NCBI GenBank assembly: GCA_933207985.1
Contig: OW240916.1
Location: 80,709,179-80,773,178 of the forward strand
Direction of reading: 5' to 3'
Length of the DNA stretch: 64,000 nt
DNA from: Pelobates cultripes
Taxonomy: Eukaryota > Chordata > Amphibia > Anura > Pelobatidae
Part shown: positions 32,070 through 41,859 of the stretch, in pieces
How the letters are laid out: every line of letters starts with the position of its first letter
How positions within the stretch are numbered: position 1 is the stretch's first letter
Notes under the pieces: model-generated
What the model saw: only the letters and a program-made list of their open reading frames with translations
Databases searched by the model: none
Told to the model about the DNA's origin: nothing
Program-made: the position numbers and the translations under genes

Positions 32070-33459
32070 GCCAATATTTGTTAATAGTTCTCTTTGTCGG
32101 TGTCGGTTGTTATAATTAAATACTAGCACATCTTTAGAAATTTCTTGTTAGTCTCCCTTTTTCTTTTTTCCATTGACTAATCCACACTGTGTAATGTCAC
32201 TCACTTCCTTTAGTTCTTTCTCCAAAATATCCTCAGGGTATTCTTGCGCTCTTAACTTAGCTAACAACTCCTGGGTTTGATGCCGAAATACAGTCTCTTC
32301 AGTACAGTACGCTTCAACCTCATGAGTTGTCCCTTAGGTATATTGTTGGGCCATGGGGAGTAATGGCTGCTACTATATGAAACATAGCCATTAACATCTA
32401 CTTTCATGAAATGGGTCTGTGTGTTTAACTGGTTATCCTCCACATAAATGATCAGATCCAAGATTTCAATGATTAAAGTGCTCATACTGCTCGTTAACTG
32501 TATACCCCAGTTATTATTATTAAGGAAAGACACAAAGTCCTTAAAACTGGTCTCAGGCCTCTCCCAAATGAAGAATATGTCATCTATATAACATCGATAG
32601 ACACGCACCTGTGCACCCCAGCTATGCTGACCATATTTAAAGGTATTTTCCCAATACGACAAAAATATTAGTATAGCTGGGTGCATAAGTGCTGCCCATC
32701 GCCGTACCCCTCTTGTGAAGAAAAAAAGTTGAATCAAACCAAAAATAATTATTGTGCAAAGTTCACTCAATGCACGCTATTAAAATCTCAATTTGGATAG
32801 AAGAAACTGTCTGATCCTGTTCCAAGAAGTACCTGACAGCTGCACACCCCTGTTCTTGTGGAATACAGGTATAGAGAGGTCACATCACACGTGGCTAACA
32901 AGTATTCTTCCTTCCAAGCAAAGTCTCCCAACATCCTCAGGGCATCCCCATAGTCCTTCAAAAAGGATCTGGTTTTCGCTACTATAGGTTGTTGAAAAGA
33001 GTCAATATATTTAGATAAATGTGAGATTGATCCAATACCAGAGTCGATCAGTCTCCCCTGTGGGTTCTGGAAATCCTTGTGGATCATTGGGAGAACATAA
33101 AACACTGGGGTCCTGGGAAACTTAACACTTAAAAAAAATAATAAAAAATAAAAAATCATATTCCTTATCTGTCAGGATTCCTGTCATTTTACCTTTATCT
33201 AAAAGATGACTAATTTTTTTCCTCCCATAAGCTTTGTGTAAACCTCAGCGTCTCCCAATTGCCGTGTGCACTCTGCCAGATACCTACTTGTGTCCATAAT
33301 AACCAAACTACCACCTTTATCTGCGGGTTTGATGAATATCTGATCATTTTCTCTTAGACCCTTTAGTGCTATTCTTTCTCCATAATCCAAGTTACACCTT
33401 CTGGAGTTTCCACCAAATATCTTAAAATCGATAAAAATCGCCCTCTCAAAAAGCATCTA
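32070..33459 (-). pseudogene. PLE-1 reverse transcriptase
   Basis: From the 5' side: GLRENDQIFIKPADKGGSLVIMD (33370-33290), FYVLPMIHKDFQNPQGRLI with SGIGSISHLSKYID (about 33100-33000), EEYLLATCDVTSLY (motif A, catalytic Asp), a broken stretch, then RCYIDDIFFIWERP (motif C with the DD pair, about 32600) and IEILDLIIYV. HFMKVDVNGYVSYSSSHYSP and KGQLMRLKRTVL follow near 32330. This is the standard Penelope RT layout. Several frameshifts inactivate it. Confidence 0.9.
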
Positions 33460-34510
33460 CAGTGCCTTGCAAAAGTATTCACCCCTCTTGGCATTTTTCG
33501 TGTTTTGTCGCCTCACAACCTGGAACATGGATTGTTTGAGTATTTGCATCATTGCATTTACAGAACATGCCCACAACTTTGAAGATATATATTTTTTTTA
33601 TTGTGAAGCAAATAACAAATAGGACAAAATAACAGAAAAGGTCTTTATGAGCTTGCCACATCTTACAACTGGGATTTGTTCCCATTCATCTTTGCAAAAC
33701 TGCTCCTTCAAGTTGGTTTGCGCTTGTGAACAGCAATCTTTACATCTGACCACAGATTTTCTATTGGATTGAGGCCTGGGCTTTGACTAGGCCATTCCAA
33801 TACATTTACATGTTTCCCCTTAAACCACTCAAGTGTTGCTTTAGCAGTGTGCTCGGGGTCATTGTCCTGCTGGACGGTGAATCTCTGTCCTAGCCTCAAA
33901 TCAAGCACAGAGTGGTACAGGTTTTGCTAAAAAATATCCCTGTATTTAGCACCATCCATCTTTCCCTCAACTCTGACCAGTTTCCCAGTCCCAGCTGCTG
34001 AAAAACATCCCCACAGCATGATGCTGCTGCCACCACGTTTCACTGTGGGGATGGTGTTCTTTGGGTGATGTGATGGGTTTGCGTCAGAGATAGCGTTTTC
34101 TATGATAGCCGAAAAGTTCAATTTTAGTCTCATCAGACCAGAGCACCTTCCTCCATACATTTTGGGAGTCTCCCACATGCCTTTTCGCAAACTCAAAACG
34201 TGCCATTTTGTTTTTTGCTGAAAGTAATGGCTTTCTTCTGGCCACTCTGCCATAATGCCCAACTCTATGGAGCGCACGGCTTATTGTCGTCCTATGTACA
34301 GATACTCCAGTCTCTGCTGTGGAACTCTGCAGTTCCTCCAGGGTTACCTTAGGTCTCTCTGCTGCCTCTCTGATTAATGCCCTCCTTGCCCGGCCCGTGA
34401 GTTTTGGTGGGCGGCCGTCTCTTGGCAGGTTTGCTGTTGTGCCATGTTCTTTCCATTTGGTTATGATAGATTTGATGGTGCTCCTGGGGATCATCAAAGA
34501 TTTGGATATT
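33460..34510 (-). mobile_element. Tc1-like transposon, truncated at its transposase N-terminal end
   Basis: The left end CAGTGCCTTGCAAAAGTATT is a classical Tc1-like terminal repeat following a TA at 33458-33459. The other terminal repeat is missing; recognisable sequence stops at about 34510 in a TG-rich tract. It directly adjoins the broken 5' end of PLE-1. Confidence 0.9.
33690..34510 (-). pseudogene. Tc1-like transposase, N-terminally truncated and frameshifted
   Basis: The minus strand reads KSLMIPRSTIKSIITKWKEH (second helix-turn-helix half), then [44 protein letters not shown] (first catalytic Asp), [35 protein letters not shown] (second Asp) and [15 protein letters not shown] (third acidic residue). 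All three catalytic residues are present but in separate frames, with a stop near 33925. The first ~40 residues are lost. Confidence 0.92.
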
Positions 34511-34605
34511 TTTGTGTGTCTGTTAGTGTGTGTTAGTGAGTGTGTTTTTGTTAGTGAGAGTGTCTGTGTGTCTTTCACTGTGTCTGTTAGTGTGTATGTG
34601 TAGTT
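34511..34605 (+). repeat. TG-rich microsatellite
   Basis: TGTGTCTGTTAGTGTGTG-type degenerate repeats between the Tc1 relic and a MITE. Confidence 0.85.
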
Positions 34606-34609
34606 AAAA

Positions 34610-34930
34610 CCATTTCAGTACTTACCTTTTTCCAGCACCAGGCTCCCTTGGCACTGGGGATCTTTTCGCCCCGATCTGCCTCTCCGAATGCGCGCATTCA
34701 AACTGCCCACAGGAAAGCATTACTCAATGTTTTACTATGGACGTCAAGCGGAATCGCCTCTAGCGGCTGTCGGGGAGACAGCTACTAGAGGCTGGATTAA
34801 CCCTCAGTGAAACATAGCAGTTTCTCTGAAACTGCAATGTTTTCAGCTGCAGGGTTAAAACTAGAGGGACCTGGCACCCAGACCACTTCATTGAGCTGAA
34901 GTGACCTGAGTGCCTATAGTGGTCCTTTAA
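34610..34930 (+). mobile_element. TTAA-type (T2/Kolobok-like) MITE, left end truncated
   Basis: Nearly the same as the right three quarters of the complete copy at 48705-49148: CTTACCTTTTTCCAGC, GCGCATTCA, CTCTAGCGGCTGTC, ACATAGCAGTTTCTCTGAAA, GACCTGGCACCCAGACCAC, ending AGTGGTCCT at a TTAA (34927-34930). Confidence 0.85.
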
Positions 34931-34989
34931 GTGTATCTGCAGCCCCGCAACCAGGTGCCCGCCATGTGTAGCGGCACCGGCCCGCACAG

Positions 34990-35063
34990 AGTAAGTGCGT
35001 GGGGGGGGGGGGGCACGGATCAATTTTCGCCCCGGGGCCCCATGGATCTTGTGTACACCACTG
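34990..35063. repeat. Fragment of a hAT-type element end
   Basis: A G run is followed by TTTCGCCCCGGGGCCCC and ends TTGTGTACACCACTG, the inverse of a CAGTGGTGTAC hAT-type start. No partner end was found. Confidence 0.4.
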
Positions 35064-35500
35064 CCTAGAGGCCTCAGCTTTATGGGCCTTCAGAAAGTCA
35101 GAGTGAATTGGCGTGCAGGGGACTTTTGGCGTGTAAGTGGATATTCAATCTTGGGACTTGACAACCCTGGGCTTGGAATATCGACGTCGAATTTTGCCAT
35201 TTTAGTTAGATACATTTGCGCAAGTACTCAATTTTACATTTTTAGGCTTTGAACTAGAAGCATTCTTAATAGATTTTAGGTTGTGTTTTTTAGCCACTTT
35301 TGATACACTTGTAGCTTTTACACCCTCAGGGACACTATACCTCTAAGTGTTTATCCCAAGTGCAATACAATATTGTACACTTGACTATTTCTTTTAATAA
35401 AATTTTTCCTTTTTTATAAAATGAATTCACTCCCTATCTCTTGCATTCTTTTAGAAACACTAGCAATAGTCAAGGGAAAATAAGACATTAAGTTTTTATT
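35064..35500. other. No gene recognised
   Basis: AT-rich sequence with no terminal repeat or coding signal that I can support. Confidence 0.4.
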
Positions 35501-35504
35501 TATA

Positions 35505-35505
35505 T

Positions 35506-35543
<38 letters not shown>

Positions 35544-35590
35544 CTACACACACACACATATATATATATACATACATACATATATATACA
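35505..35590 (+). repeat. CA/TA microsatellite
   Basis: An ACACAC run with one CCCCT break, then ATATATATACATACATA. Confidence 0.93.
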
Positions 35591-35989
35591 AATGATGCCA
35601 TTCATTTTATATAAATACATTTATTTATGTTAACCAATGTATGTTTGGTTTTGTTCCCCCAGTTTCGCCCCCCCTTTTTTTCCCTATCCCCTTTCCTTTT
35701 ATGTGGACTTGCCCTCACTTCCTCCCTTCTCCAAAATGGCAAACACGGGTTTCCCCTGAGCTGTATTGAGGCAGGGGAGGCTCCAGGATGAGGCTGTACG
35801 TCCAGGGAGCGGGTGGACGTAGTACATGATATACAATTCCGCTCCCAGCCGCCCTCGCCAGCTGGATTTCCTCTTCCCGCCGGAGGGAGTGGTTGATGCG
35901 GACCGTAACGCTGCGCGATTGGTGATGAGTGAAGCATGCGGTCATTCATTACGTCACTTTACGTGACGTAGGTAGGTCACGAATTTCCG

Positions 35990-36240
35990 CCAACCAACAC
36001 TGACCACCAATGACACGAAGAGGTAAAAAGGGCACCAATAATTTGTACCCAATAAGAAAATTAGCGAGATCTCATTGGACAAATACCCACCCACGTGACC
36101 CAAAGGAAAGGACTACAAGGTATTTAAAATGAAGGATTCAAGGACCACACACACAGTTGACTGGAGAAGCTCTACAAGAGTGAAACGCGTTTTGGCCATA
36201 TTCAGGACTTTTACATTGCTATATAGTTATATAACTTTTT
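35990..36240 (+). repeat. PLE pLTR-like fragment with hammerhead-like remnant
   Basis: A TATTTAAAATG promoter-like stretch is followed by GACTGGAGAAGCTCT, a short loop, AGAGTGAAACGCGTTTTGG (36150-36198). The end GAAACGCGTTTTGG is the same as in the PLE at 37497, and the pairing stem lies before GAAAC. The first core box is altered. Confidence 0.5.
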
Positions 36241-36542
36241 TTTTACATGTTATGTGTGTCATGTCCTGCTGCGGATCATTTCTGGCGATGGCTTCTGGTA
36301 TCCAGTACTCTTTTTACAATTCTTGCTTAGTTTTTCTATTCTATGTCTGGTTTTCTTTATGCTGGGTTCATTTCTGTATTCCGTTCCTGGAATTCCCAGT
36401 CTCTTAGATTCCTTTAAATGTTTGTTTTTTGTTTTCCACACCCATTCCTTTGCCATTAATCTTTTTTGTTTCAGTCTGGCCCTGCAGGCAGTGGTTTCAT
36501 TTCCTTTCTCAGGTCTACTCCACTCTTGGGAAATGACCTCTT

Positions 36543-36773
36543 TTATAGCTGCATGGACAGACACAAGAAAACATCTGAGTTTTCTTCATATCTAGAAGCC
36601 TGATATTCGCCCCTGGAACGTTTAGCTGAATTAAATTTCTCAGTGGTGGATTTAAACTCATCCGCAATAGCTTGAGAGATCCATATTTTTAAATCATCAT
36701 GAAGGCTCTCTCTTCTACTGCTTTCTCCAGCAGTCTCCGCTAAACAGGGTCTGCCCAATCTTTTCCCTTCCAT
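36543..36773 (-). pseudogene. Possible DIRS Gag fragment
   Basis: A 76-residue frame contains KRLGRPCLAETAGESSRRES, then DDLKIWISQAIADEF, a Ser/Arg-rich then amphipathic pattern that resembles DIRS Gag. I cannot confirm it from motif evidence alone. It is flanked by TE sequence. Confidence 0.3.
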
Positions 36774-36879
36774 GGCAGGTAAATTGCTATTCAGACATCC
36801 ATTATATTTCTCTTTATATTTTCTTGGAGAGATATCCAGATTTTGCTGGGGCTACACAATAGCAAGGCCATGTATAAAT

Positions 36880-36963
36880 ATACCGTATTTACGTTAATCT
36901 AATGCGTACTTTTTTTTTTAAAATAAAGTTTCAAAACTTTGAATGAGCATTAGGTTCGAAGGC
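36880..36963 (+). mobile_element. Left part of a MITE split by the PLE insertion
   Basis: It begins TACCGTATTTACGTTAATCT, an end similar in style to the MITE at 46933. The likely right end (CACATTAGATTAGAGTAAAT, about 41832-41851) lies beyond the PLE composite and the solo LTR. Intervening MITE sequence would be 41039-41153 and 41671-41851. Confidence 0.5.
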
Positions 36964-37489
36964 ACATTACATTCAAGAATACAAAACAATAATATACACG
37001 CTGTGAAGGACAAATAAATAGCTCTAAAACACCTAAAAAGTGGTATCCCTTACACCACTATAAACATAATACAATACATACAGAGTTATAGGTGGAGCTG
37101 TAGGGTATCTTGAACAATCTGAAAAATAGAATATATGCAGATAGCGTAGTATATCTATACAATGTATTGCATATAAAAAGTAAGAATAGTTAAACTCACA
37201 AGGCTAGAGTCATACCGTCATATGACTCTAAGAGTATGCTCCCTTGGACCATTAGGGGGTTGTCCAAACCCTTCTTTCGTTGGTTACTTGTTATTCCCCC
37301 TGATGATCTTTAGTATGTCTTCAATAAAGGTGCCCAGTATACCGAGGATCTTTGAAAACTGGTATTTGTTTATTTAAACAGAAGAAAAATAAAAAAAAAT
37401 AATAATATAATAACAAAATGGCAATATACCATACCAATAAATATTGGATATAGATAGAGTCCAATAAAAAGTCCAATAAAAGTTAAAAA

Positions 37490-37545
37490 GTGAGTATCCA
37501 AAACGCGTTTCGCCTGATTAACAGGCTTCCTCAGTTGGCTCTAAT
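37490..37545 (-). ncRNA. Hammerhead ribozyme motif in the left PLE arm
   Basis: The minus strand reads CCAA, CTGAGGA, a GCCTG/CAGGC stem with a TTAAT loop, GAAAC, GCG, TTTTGG. CTGANGA and GAAA are the two conserved core boxes; CCAA and TTGG can form stem I; stem III would be very short. Hammerhead motifs are known in PLE terminal repeats. Confidence 0.8.
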
Positions 37546-37614
37546 GTCTCTGCCAATGTTCTTTCTTTTTGAAAATGCCGCCGGCCGGCTTTATCTTCTT
37601 TATATATCACTTCC

Positions 37615-37800
37615 TGGTTCCGTCTGTTGGAACGCAACGTGCGTTCCAACTTCGGCGCTGACTTCCGGGACGCGTCCCAAATGGAGCGCACGTGCGCCCC
37701 AACCTTGCATACATGTCGGAACTTCGGCACTGACTTCCGGGACACGTCCCAAATGGAACCCACGTGCGTTTCAACCCCGAGTACATGTCGGGTAGTAGCT
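37615..37800 (-). repeat. CACGTG-palindrome repeats in the left PLE arm
   Basis: Units with ACGTGCG and GGGACGCGTCCC type palindromes separated by ACTTCCGG(GAC), about three copies. The mirror array in the right arm has one more unit. Confidence 0.8.
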
Positions 37801-38279
37801 TGCCGTTCACTTCCGGGTCTCTCTCAATACTTCCGAATCATGTCCAGGTGGAACGCACATGCGTTCCACTCATAGCTTCACATCGGGTGGCCACTTAATG
37901 CTGTCCAAAGAGTAAATTTGCGTTCCATCTGTGTTTTTAAGCATATAACATCAGTTATAGTGAAACCAATGAAATCATAATATTGTATAATAAATAATAA
38001 TATAAAAACTGATTCAATCAAATACTGTAAAAATAAAAGTGATTCTATTAATTGTGGGGGATTTCTATCTCGATCTTAAAGGGACAGGATATCATTTCTA
38101 AAAATTTATTTGTTAGGTGAGAATACTCTGTAAAAACAAGACAAGATAAATATAATATCCAATAATTAAAAGAAACACAAAAATGACATACTAATGTGTA
38201 AAAAAAATTAAAAATAGTGACTAAAAACTTTCCTTCAAATAATATAAAAACAAGATAGGCTAAGACTAATGCATAAAAT

Positions 38280-39250
38280 GACACAGTTCAAAATCATTAT
38301 TCAATCCGTTTGGGATCATAGTGTCAAAATTAAATATGAACTTCATTTCTTCTTTTCCTATTTTGTTCACATAGTCACCTCCTCTCCAGTCTTTCTTTAC
38401 TAATTTTAAAGCACAAAAAAAAAACATTCCTTCTGGGGTTTTGTTGATGAATGTGTTTGAAATGGTTCGAAACACTGTGGGTTTCGACCCCATTTTTAAT
38501 GTTTCTTATGTGTTCCGCTATTCTTAGATTTAATTTTCGAATTGTGCGACCTACATATAAAAGATTGCAGGGACATTTTAAAATATAAATAACTCCCTTC
38601 GAGTGACATGTTAGATGATCCCTAATAGTAAATTTCTTATTAATAACGGGTTCTAAGTCAGTTAAGTGTCTTTTTTTACTCTTAGTATTTTTACATGCTA
38701 GACATTGTCCGCATCCGTAAAAACCTTTACTTATTGTAAAAAAAGGTTTGTCCTACTGTTTGTTCTTTGTTACTGCTTTGAACTAAAGTATTTCTTAAAT
38801 TTTTTACACCTCTAAAAATTATTTTTGGTTTTTCTGGCAATATGTTTTTAAGAATAGGATCATCTTTCAATATGTGCCAATGTTTTCCTATAATTTTGTT
38901 CATTTTTCTACTATTGCCATGATAATTGCAGATGAAGGGGATATCTTGATTCTTAATTAAATCTTTCTTTTTCTGTTTGTATTTTAGAAGGTCTGTCCTT
39001 TGTATTTTTTGAACCTCATTTATGGCTGATTGGAGGGAAACCTCATCGTATCCTTTTTCCAGAAATTGTACCTTAATTTTGTTTGCTTGTTCTAAAAAAT
39101 CTTGTTCATTTGTACAATTCCTTCTTATACGTAGGAATTGTCCTTTCGGAGCATTACTTAACCAAGGAGTATAGTGGCAACTCTCTCTTCTAATGTAGCT
39201 ATTGGCATCTACGTCCTTAAAATGATTCTTGCCAGAAAAACCAAAGATAA
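38280..39250 (-). pseudogene. PLE RT end and endonuclease region, left copy plus centre
   Basis: On the minus strand from about 39250: HFKDVDANSYIRRESCHYTP, then KGQFLRIRRNC, the RT C-terminal part, then INEVQKIQRTDLL, ICNYHGNSRKMNKIIGKHW and LPEKPKIIFRGVKNL. These are followed by the Cys-rich linker and GIY-YIG region in broken frames, and KDWRGGDYVNKIGKEEMKFI near 38390. The RT palm with the catalytic residues is absent (5' truncation). Confidence 0.88.
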
Positions 39251-39800
39251 TTTTTAGAGGCGTAAAAAATTTAAGAAATACTTTAGTTCAAAGCAGGAAC
39301 AAACAGTAGGACAAACCTTTTTTACAATAAGTAAAGGTTTTTACGGATGCGGACAATGTCTAGCATGTAAAAATACTAAGAGTAAAAAAAGACACTTAAC
39401 TGACTTAGAACCCGTTATTAATAAGAAATTTACTATTAGGGATCATCTAACATGTCACTCGAAGGGAGTTATTTATATTTTAAAATGTCCCTGCAATCTT
39501 TTATATGTAGGTCGCACAATTCGAAAATTAAATCTAAGAATAGCGGAACACATAAGAAACATTAAAAATGGGGTCGAAACCCACAGTGTTTCGAACCATT
39601 TCAAACACATTCATCAACAAAACCCCAGAAGGAATGTTTTTTTTGTGCTTTAAAATTAGTAAAGAAAGACTGGAGAGGAGGTGACTATGTGAACAAAATA
39701 GGAAAAGAAGAAATGAAGTTCATATTTAATTTTGACACTATGATCCCAAACGGATTGAATAATGATTTTGAACTGTGTCATTTTATGCATTAGTCTTAGC
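39227..39800 (+). pseudogene. PLE endonuclease region, right copy
   Basis: Plus-strand frames read LPEKPKIIFRGVKNL, GFYGCGQCLACKNT, FTIRDHLTCHSKGVIYILKC, then PCNLLYVGRTIRKLNLRIAEH (GIY-YIG type core with YVGRT) and HSVSNHFKHIH. A frameshift in a T run near 39640 separates the WRGGD...IGKEEMKF tail. It mirrors the left copy almost exactly. Confidence 0.9.
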
Positions 39801-40254
39801 CTATCTTGTTTTTATATTATTTGAAGGAAAGTTTTTAGTCACTATTTTTAATTTTTTTTTACACATTAGTATGTCATTTTTGTGTTTCTTTTAATTATTG
39901 GATATATTTATCTTGTCTTGTTTTTACAGAGTATTCTCACCTAACAAATTAATTTTTAGAAATGATATCCTGTCCCTTTAAGATCGAGATAGAAATCCCC
40001 CACAATTAATAGAATCACTTTTATTTTTACAGTATTTGATTGAATCAGTTTTTATATTATTATTTATTATACAATATTATGATTTCATTGGTTTCACTAT
40101 AACTGATGTTATATGCTTAAAAACACAGATGGAACGCAAATTTACTCTTTGGACAGCATTAAGTGGCCACCCGATGTGAAGCTATGAGTGGAACGCATGT
40201 GCGTTCCACCTAGACATGATTCGGAAGTATTGAGAGAGACCCGGAAGTGAACGG

Positions 40255-40500
40255 CAAGCTACTACCCGACATGTACTCAGGGTTGAAACGCACGTGCGTT
40301 CCATTTGGGACGCGTCCCGGAAGTCAGCGCCGGAGTTGGAACGCACGTGCGTTCCATTTGGGACGTGTCCCGGAAGTCAGTGCCGAAGTTCCGACCTGTA
40401 TGCAAGGTTGGGGCGCTCGTGCGTTCCATTTGGGACGCGTCCCGGAAGTCAGCGCCGAAGTTGGAACGCACGTTGCGTTCCAACAGACGGAACCAGGAAG
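40255..40500 (+). repeat. CACGTG-palindrome repeats in the right PLE arm
   Basis: The string GGAACGCACGTGCGTTCC at 40338-40355 is a perfect 18-nt palindrome; near copies lie at about 40286, 40411 and 40463. Each is followed by TTTGGGACGCGTCCC and GGAAGTCAGCGCC. Located about 100 bp upstream of the hammerhead motif. Confidence 0.88.
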
Positions 40501-40571
40501 TGATATATAAAGAAGATAAAGCCGGCCGGCGGCATTTTCAAAAAGAAAGAACATTGGAAGAGACATTAGAG

Positions 40572-40612
40572 CCAACTGAGGAAGCCTGTTAATCAGGCGA
40601 AACACGTTTTGG
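40572..40612 (+). ncRNA. Hammerhead ribozyme motif in the right PLE arm
   Basis: CTGAGGA (40576-40582), stem II GCCTG (40584-40588) with CAGGC (40594-40598) around TTAAT, GAAA (40599-40602), and CCAA (40572-40575) pairing with TTGG (40609-40612). It differs from the left copy by ACACG in place of ACGCG after GAA. Confidence 0.8.
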
Positions 40613-41153
40613 ATACTCACTTTTTAACTTTTATTGGACTTTTTATTGGACTCTATCTATATCCAATATTTATTGGTATAGTATATTGCCATTTTGTTAT
40701 TATATTATTATTTTTTATTTTTCTTCTGTTTAAATAAACAAATACCAGTTTTCAAAGATCCTCGGTATACTGGGCACCTTTATTGAAGACATACTAAAGA
40801 TCATCAGGGGGAGTAACAAGTAACCAACGAAAGAAGGGTTTGGACAACCCCCTAATGGTCCAAGGGAGCATACTCTTAGAGTCATATGACGGTATGACTC
40901 TAGCCTTGTGAGTTTAACTATTCTTACTTTTTATATGCAATACATTGTATAGATGTCTGCATATATTCTATTTTTCAGATTGTTCAAGATACCCTACAGC
41001 TCCACCTATAACTCTGTATGTATTACATTACATTCAAGGCAAAATTCAAAATTTTCCAGCTTATTCATAAAGGCGAATTAAAACTGGTGAATTTCGTCCC
41101 TGAAAGAGGGCTTAAGAAAGAATAGACTTAACATGTTACAATGAAATACCATC

Positions 41154-41665
41154 TGTAACATATTCTTCCTCACCTTGCGGTCAGCGGCCGTGCATCTGCA
41201 TGACTAACACTTGCAGCATGTTAAGGGACGCCGGCCGCTGCGGATCCGCGGCTAATTGTAACCCCACGTCGGCTCACGTGATTGATGACATTGGCGTGCA
41301 CGTGACGTCATGCACGCACACGTTTTGGGGTCAAGGAGCGATCTCAGCCAATCGGAAAGGTGAAGCAGGTATTTAAACCTAAATTTACCTTTCCTCATTG
41401 CCCTGTCGTGGTTTCCCTAGTTGTTGTCCGAGAGCGCGTTCCTTATTCAAGTTTCTTCTGGTTTTTGACTTCCCTGTATTTCTGGTATCCCTGACCTCTG
41501 GCTTTCCTTTATCGTTGTGTCCCTATCTGTATCCCCTGACCTCTGTTAGCACCCTGACTATTCTTTGCTACGCAAGTCTGGCCATTCTAAGGCCTGGTAA
41601 TACGTTACCTATTAGTTATCTGTGTAACACAATTCTACGTGCTGGATCATATAGTAATCCTGACA
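41154..41665 (+). mobile_element. Solo LTR, Gypsy-like, with 5-bp target duplication
   Basis: It starts TGTAACATATTCTTCC and ends TAATCCTGACA, so it has TG...CA ends. It is flanked by CCATC at 41149-41153 and 41666-41670. TATTTAAACC near 41371 looks like a TATA region. CCCTGACCTCTGGC-type segments downstream are typical of frog Gypsy LTRs as I know them. There is no internal region, so it is a recombination-derived solo LTR. Confidence 0.9.
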
Positions 41666-41859
41666 CCATCAATGTTACAATGGTATAAGGCAATAAACAT
41701 TTTCATTGTAGCACAATGTTGTATAGTAGTATCTTCTTGTATAAATGCACCTTACATTTGCCAGTAAAAACATTTTTCAGCTTCCAGGTTTCAAAAATTG
41801 AGGTGCATATTAGATACGATGCCACATTAGATTAGAGTAAATTAGATTACTTGCCCTTT

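Larger units (their letters stand above)
28400..33459 (-). mobile_element. Penelope-like element (PLE-1), interrupted and 5' truncated
   Basis: On the minus strand an RT, a Cys-rich linker and a GIY-YIG endonuclease region are followed by a 3' untranslated region and a pLTR-type end with a hammerhead-like sequence (28661-28693). The 5' end is cut at 33459, where a Tc1-like element begins. A 2.2-kb L1-type insert (29262-31500) splits the 3' part. The protein resembles that of the PLE at 36978-41024. Confidence 0.85.
36978..41024. mobile_element. Penelope-like insertion of two head-to-head copies (long hairpin)
   Basis: Bounded by a perfect 14-bp duplication ACATTACATTCAAG (36964-36977 and 41025-41038). 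The left arm 37073-38846 holds a PLE copy on the minus strand. The right arm 39227-41024 is its near-identical reverse complement. A 380-bp single-copy centre (38847-39226) extends the minus-strand copy further 5'. Both copies are 5' truncated with their 3' ends pointing outwards; the left copy carries 95 extra bases at its 3' end (36978-37072). The target duplication shows both arms entered in one event or as one unit. Confidence 0.93.

Noticed and set aside
36129..36595. Hydrophobic ORFs of 92-113 residues as membrane proteins
   Set aside because: Composition follows the T-rich DNA, they overlap in different frames and are flanked by transposon sequence.
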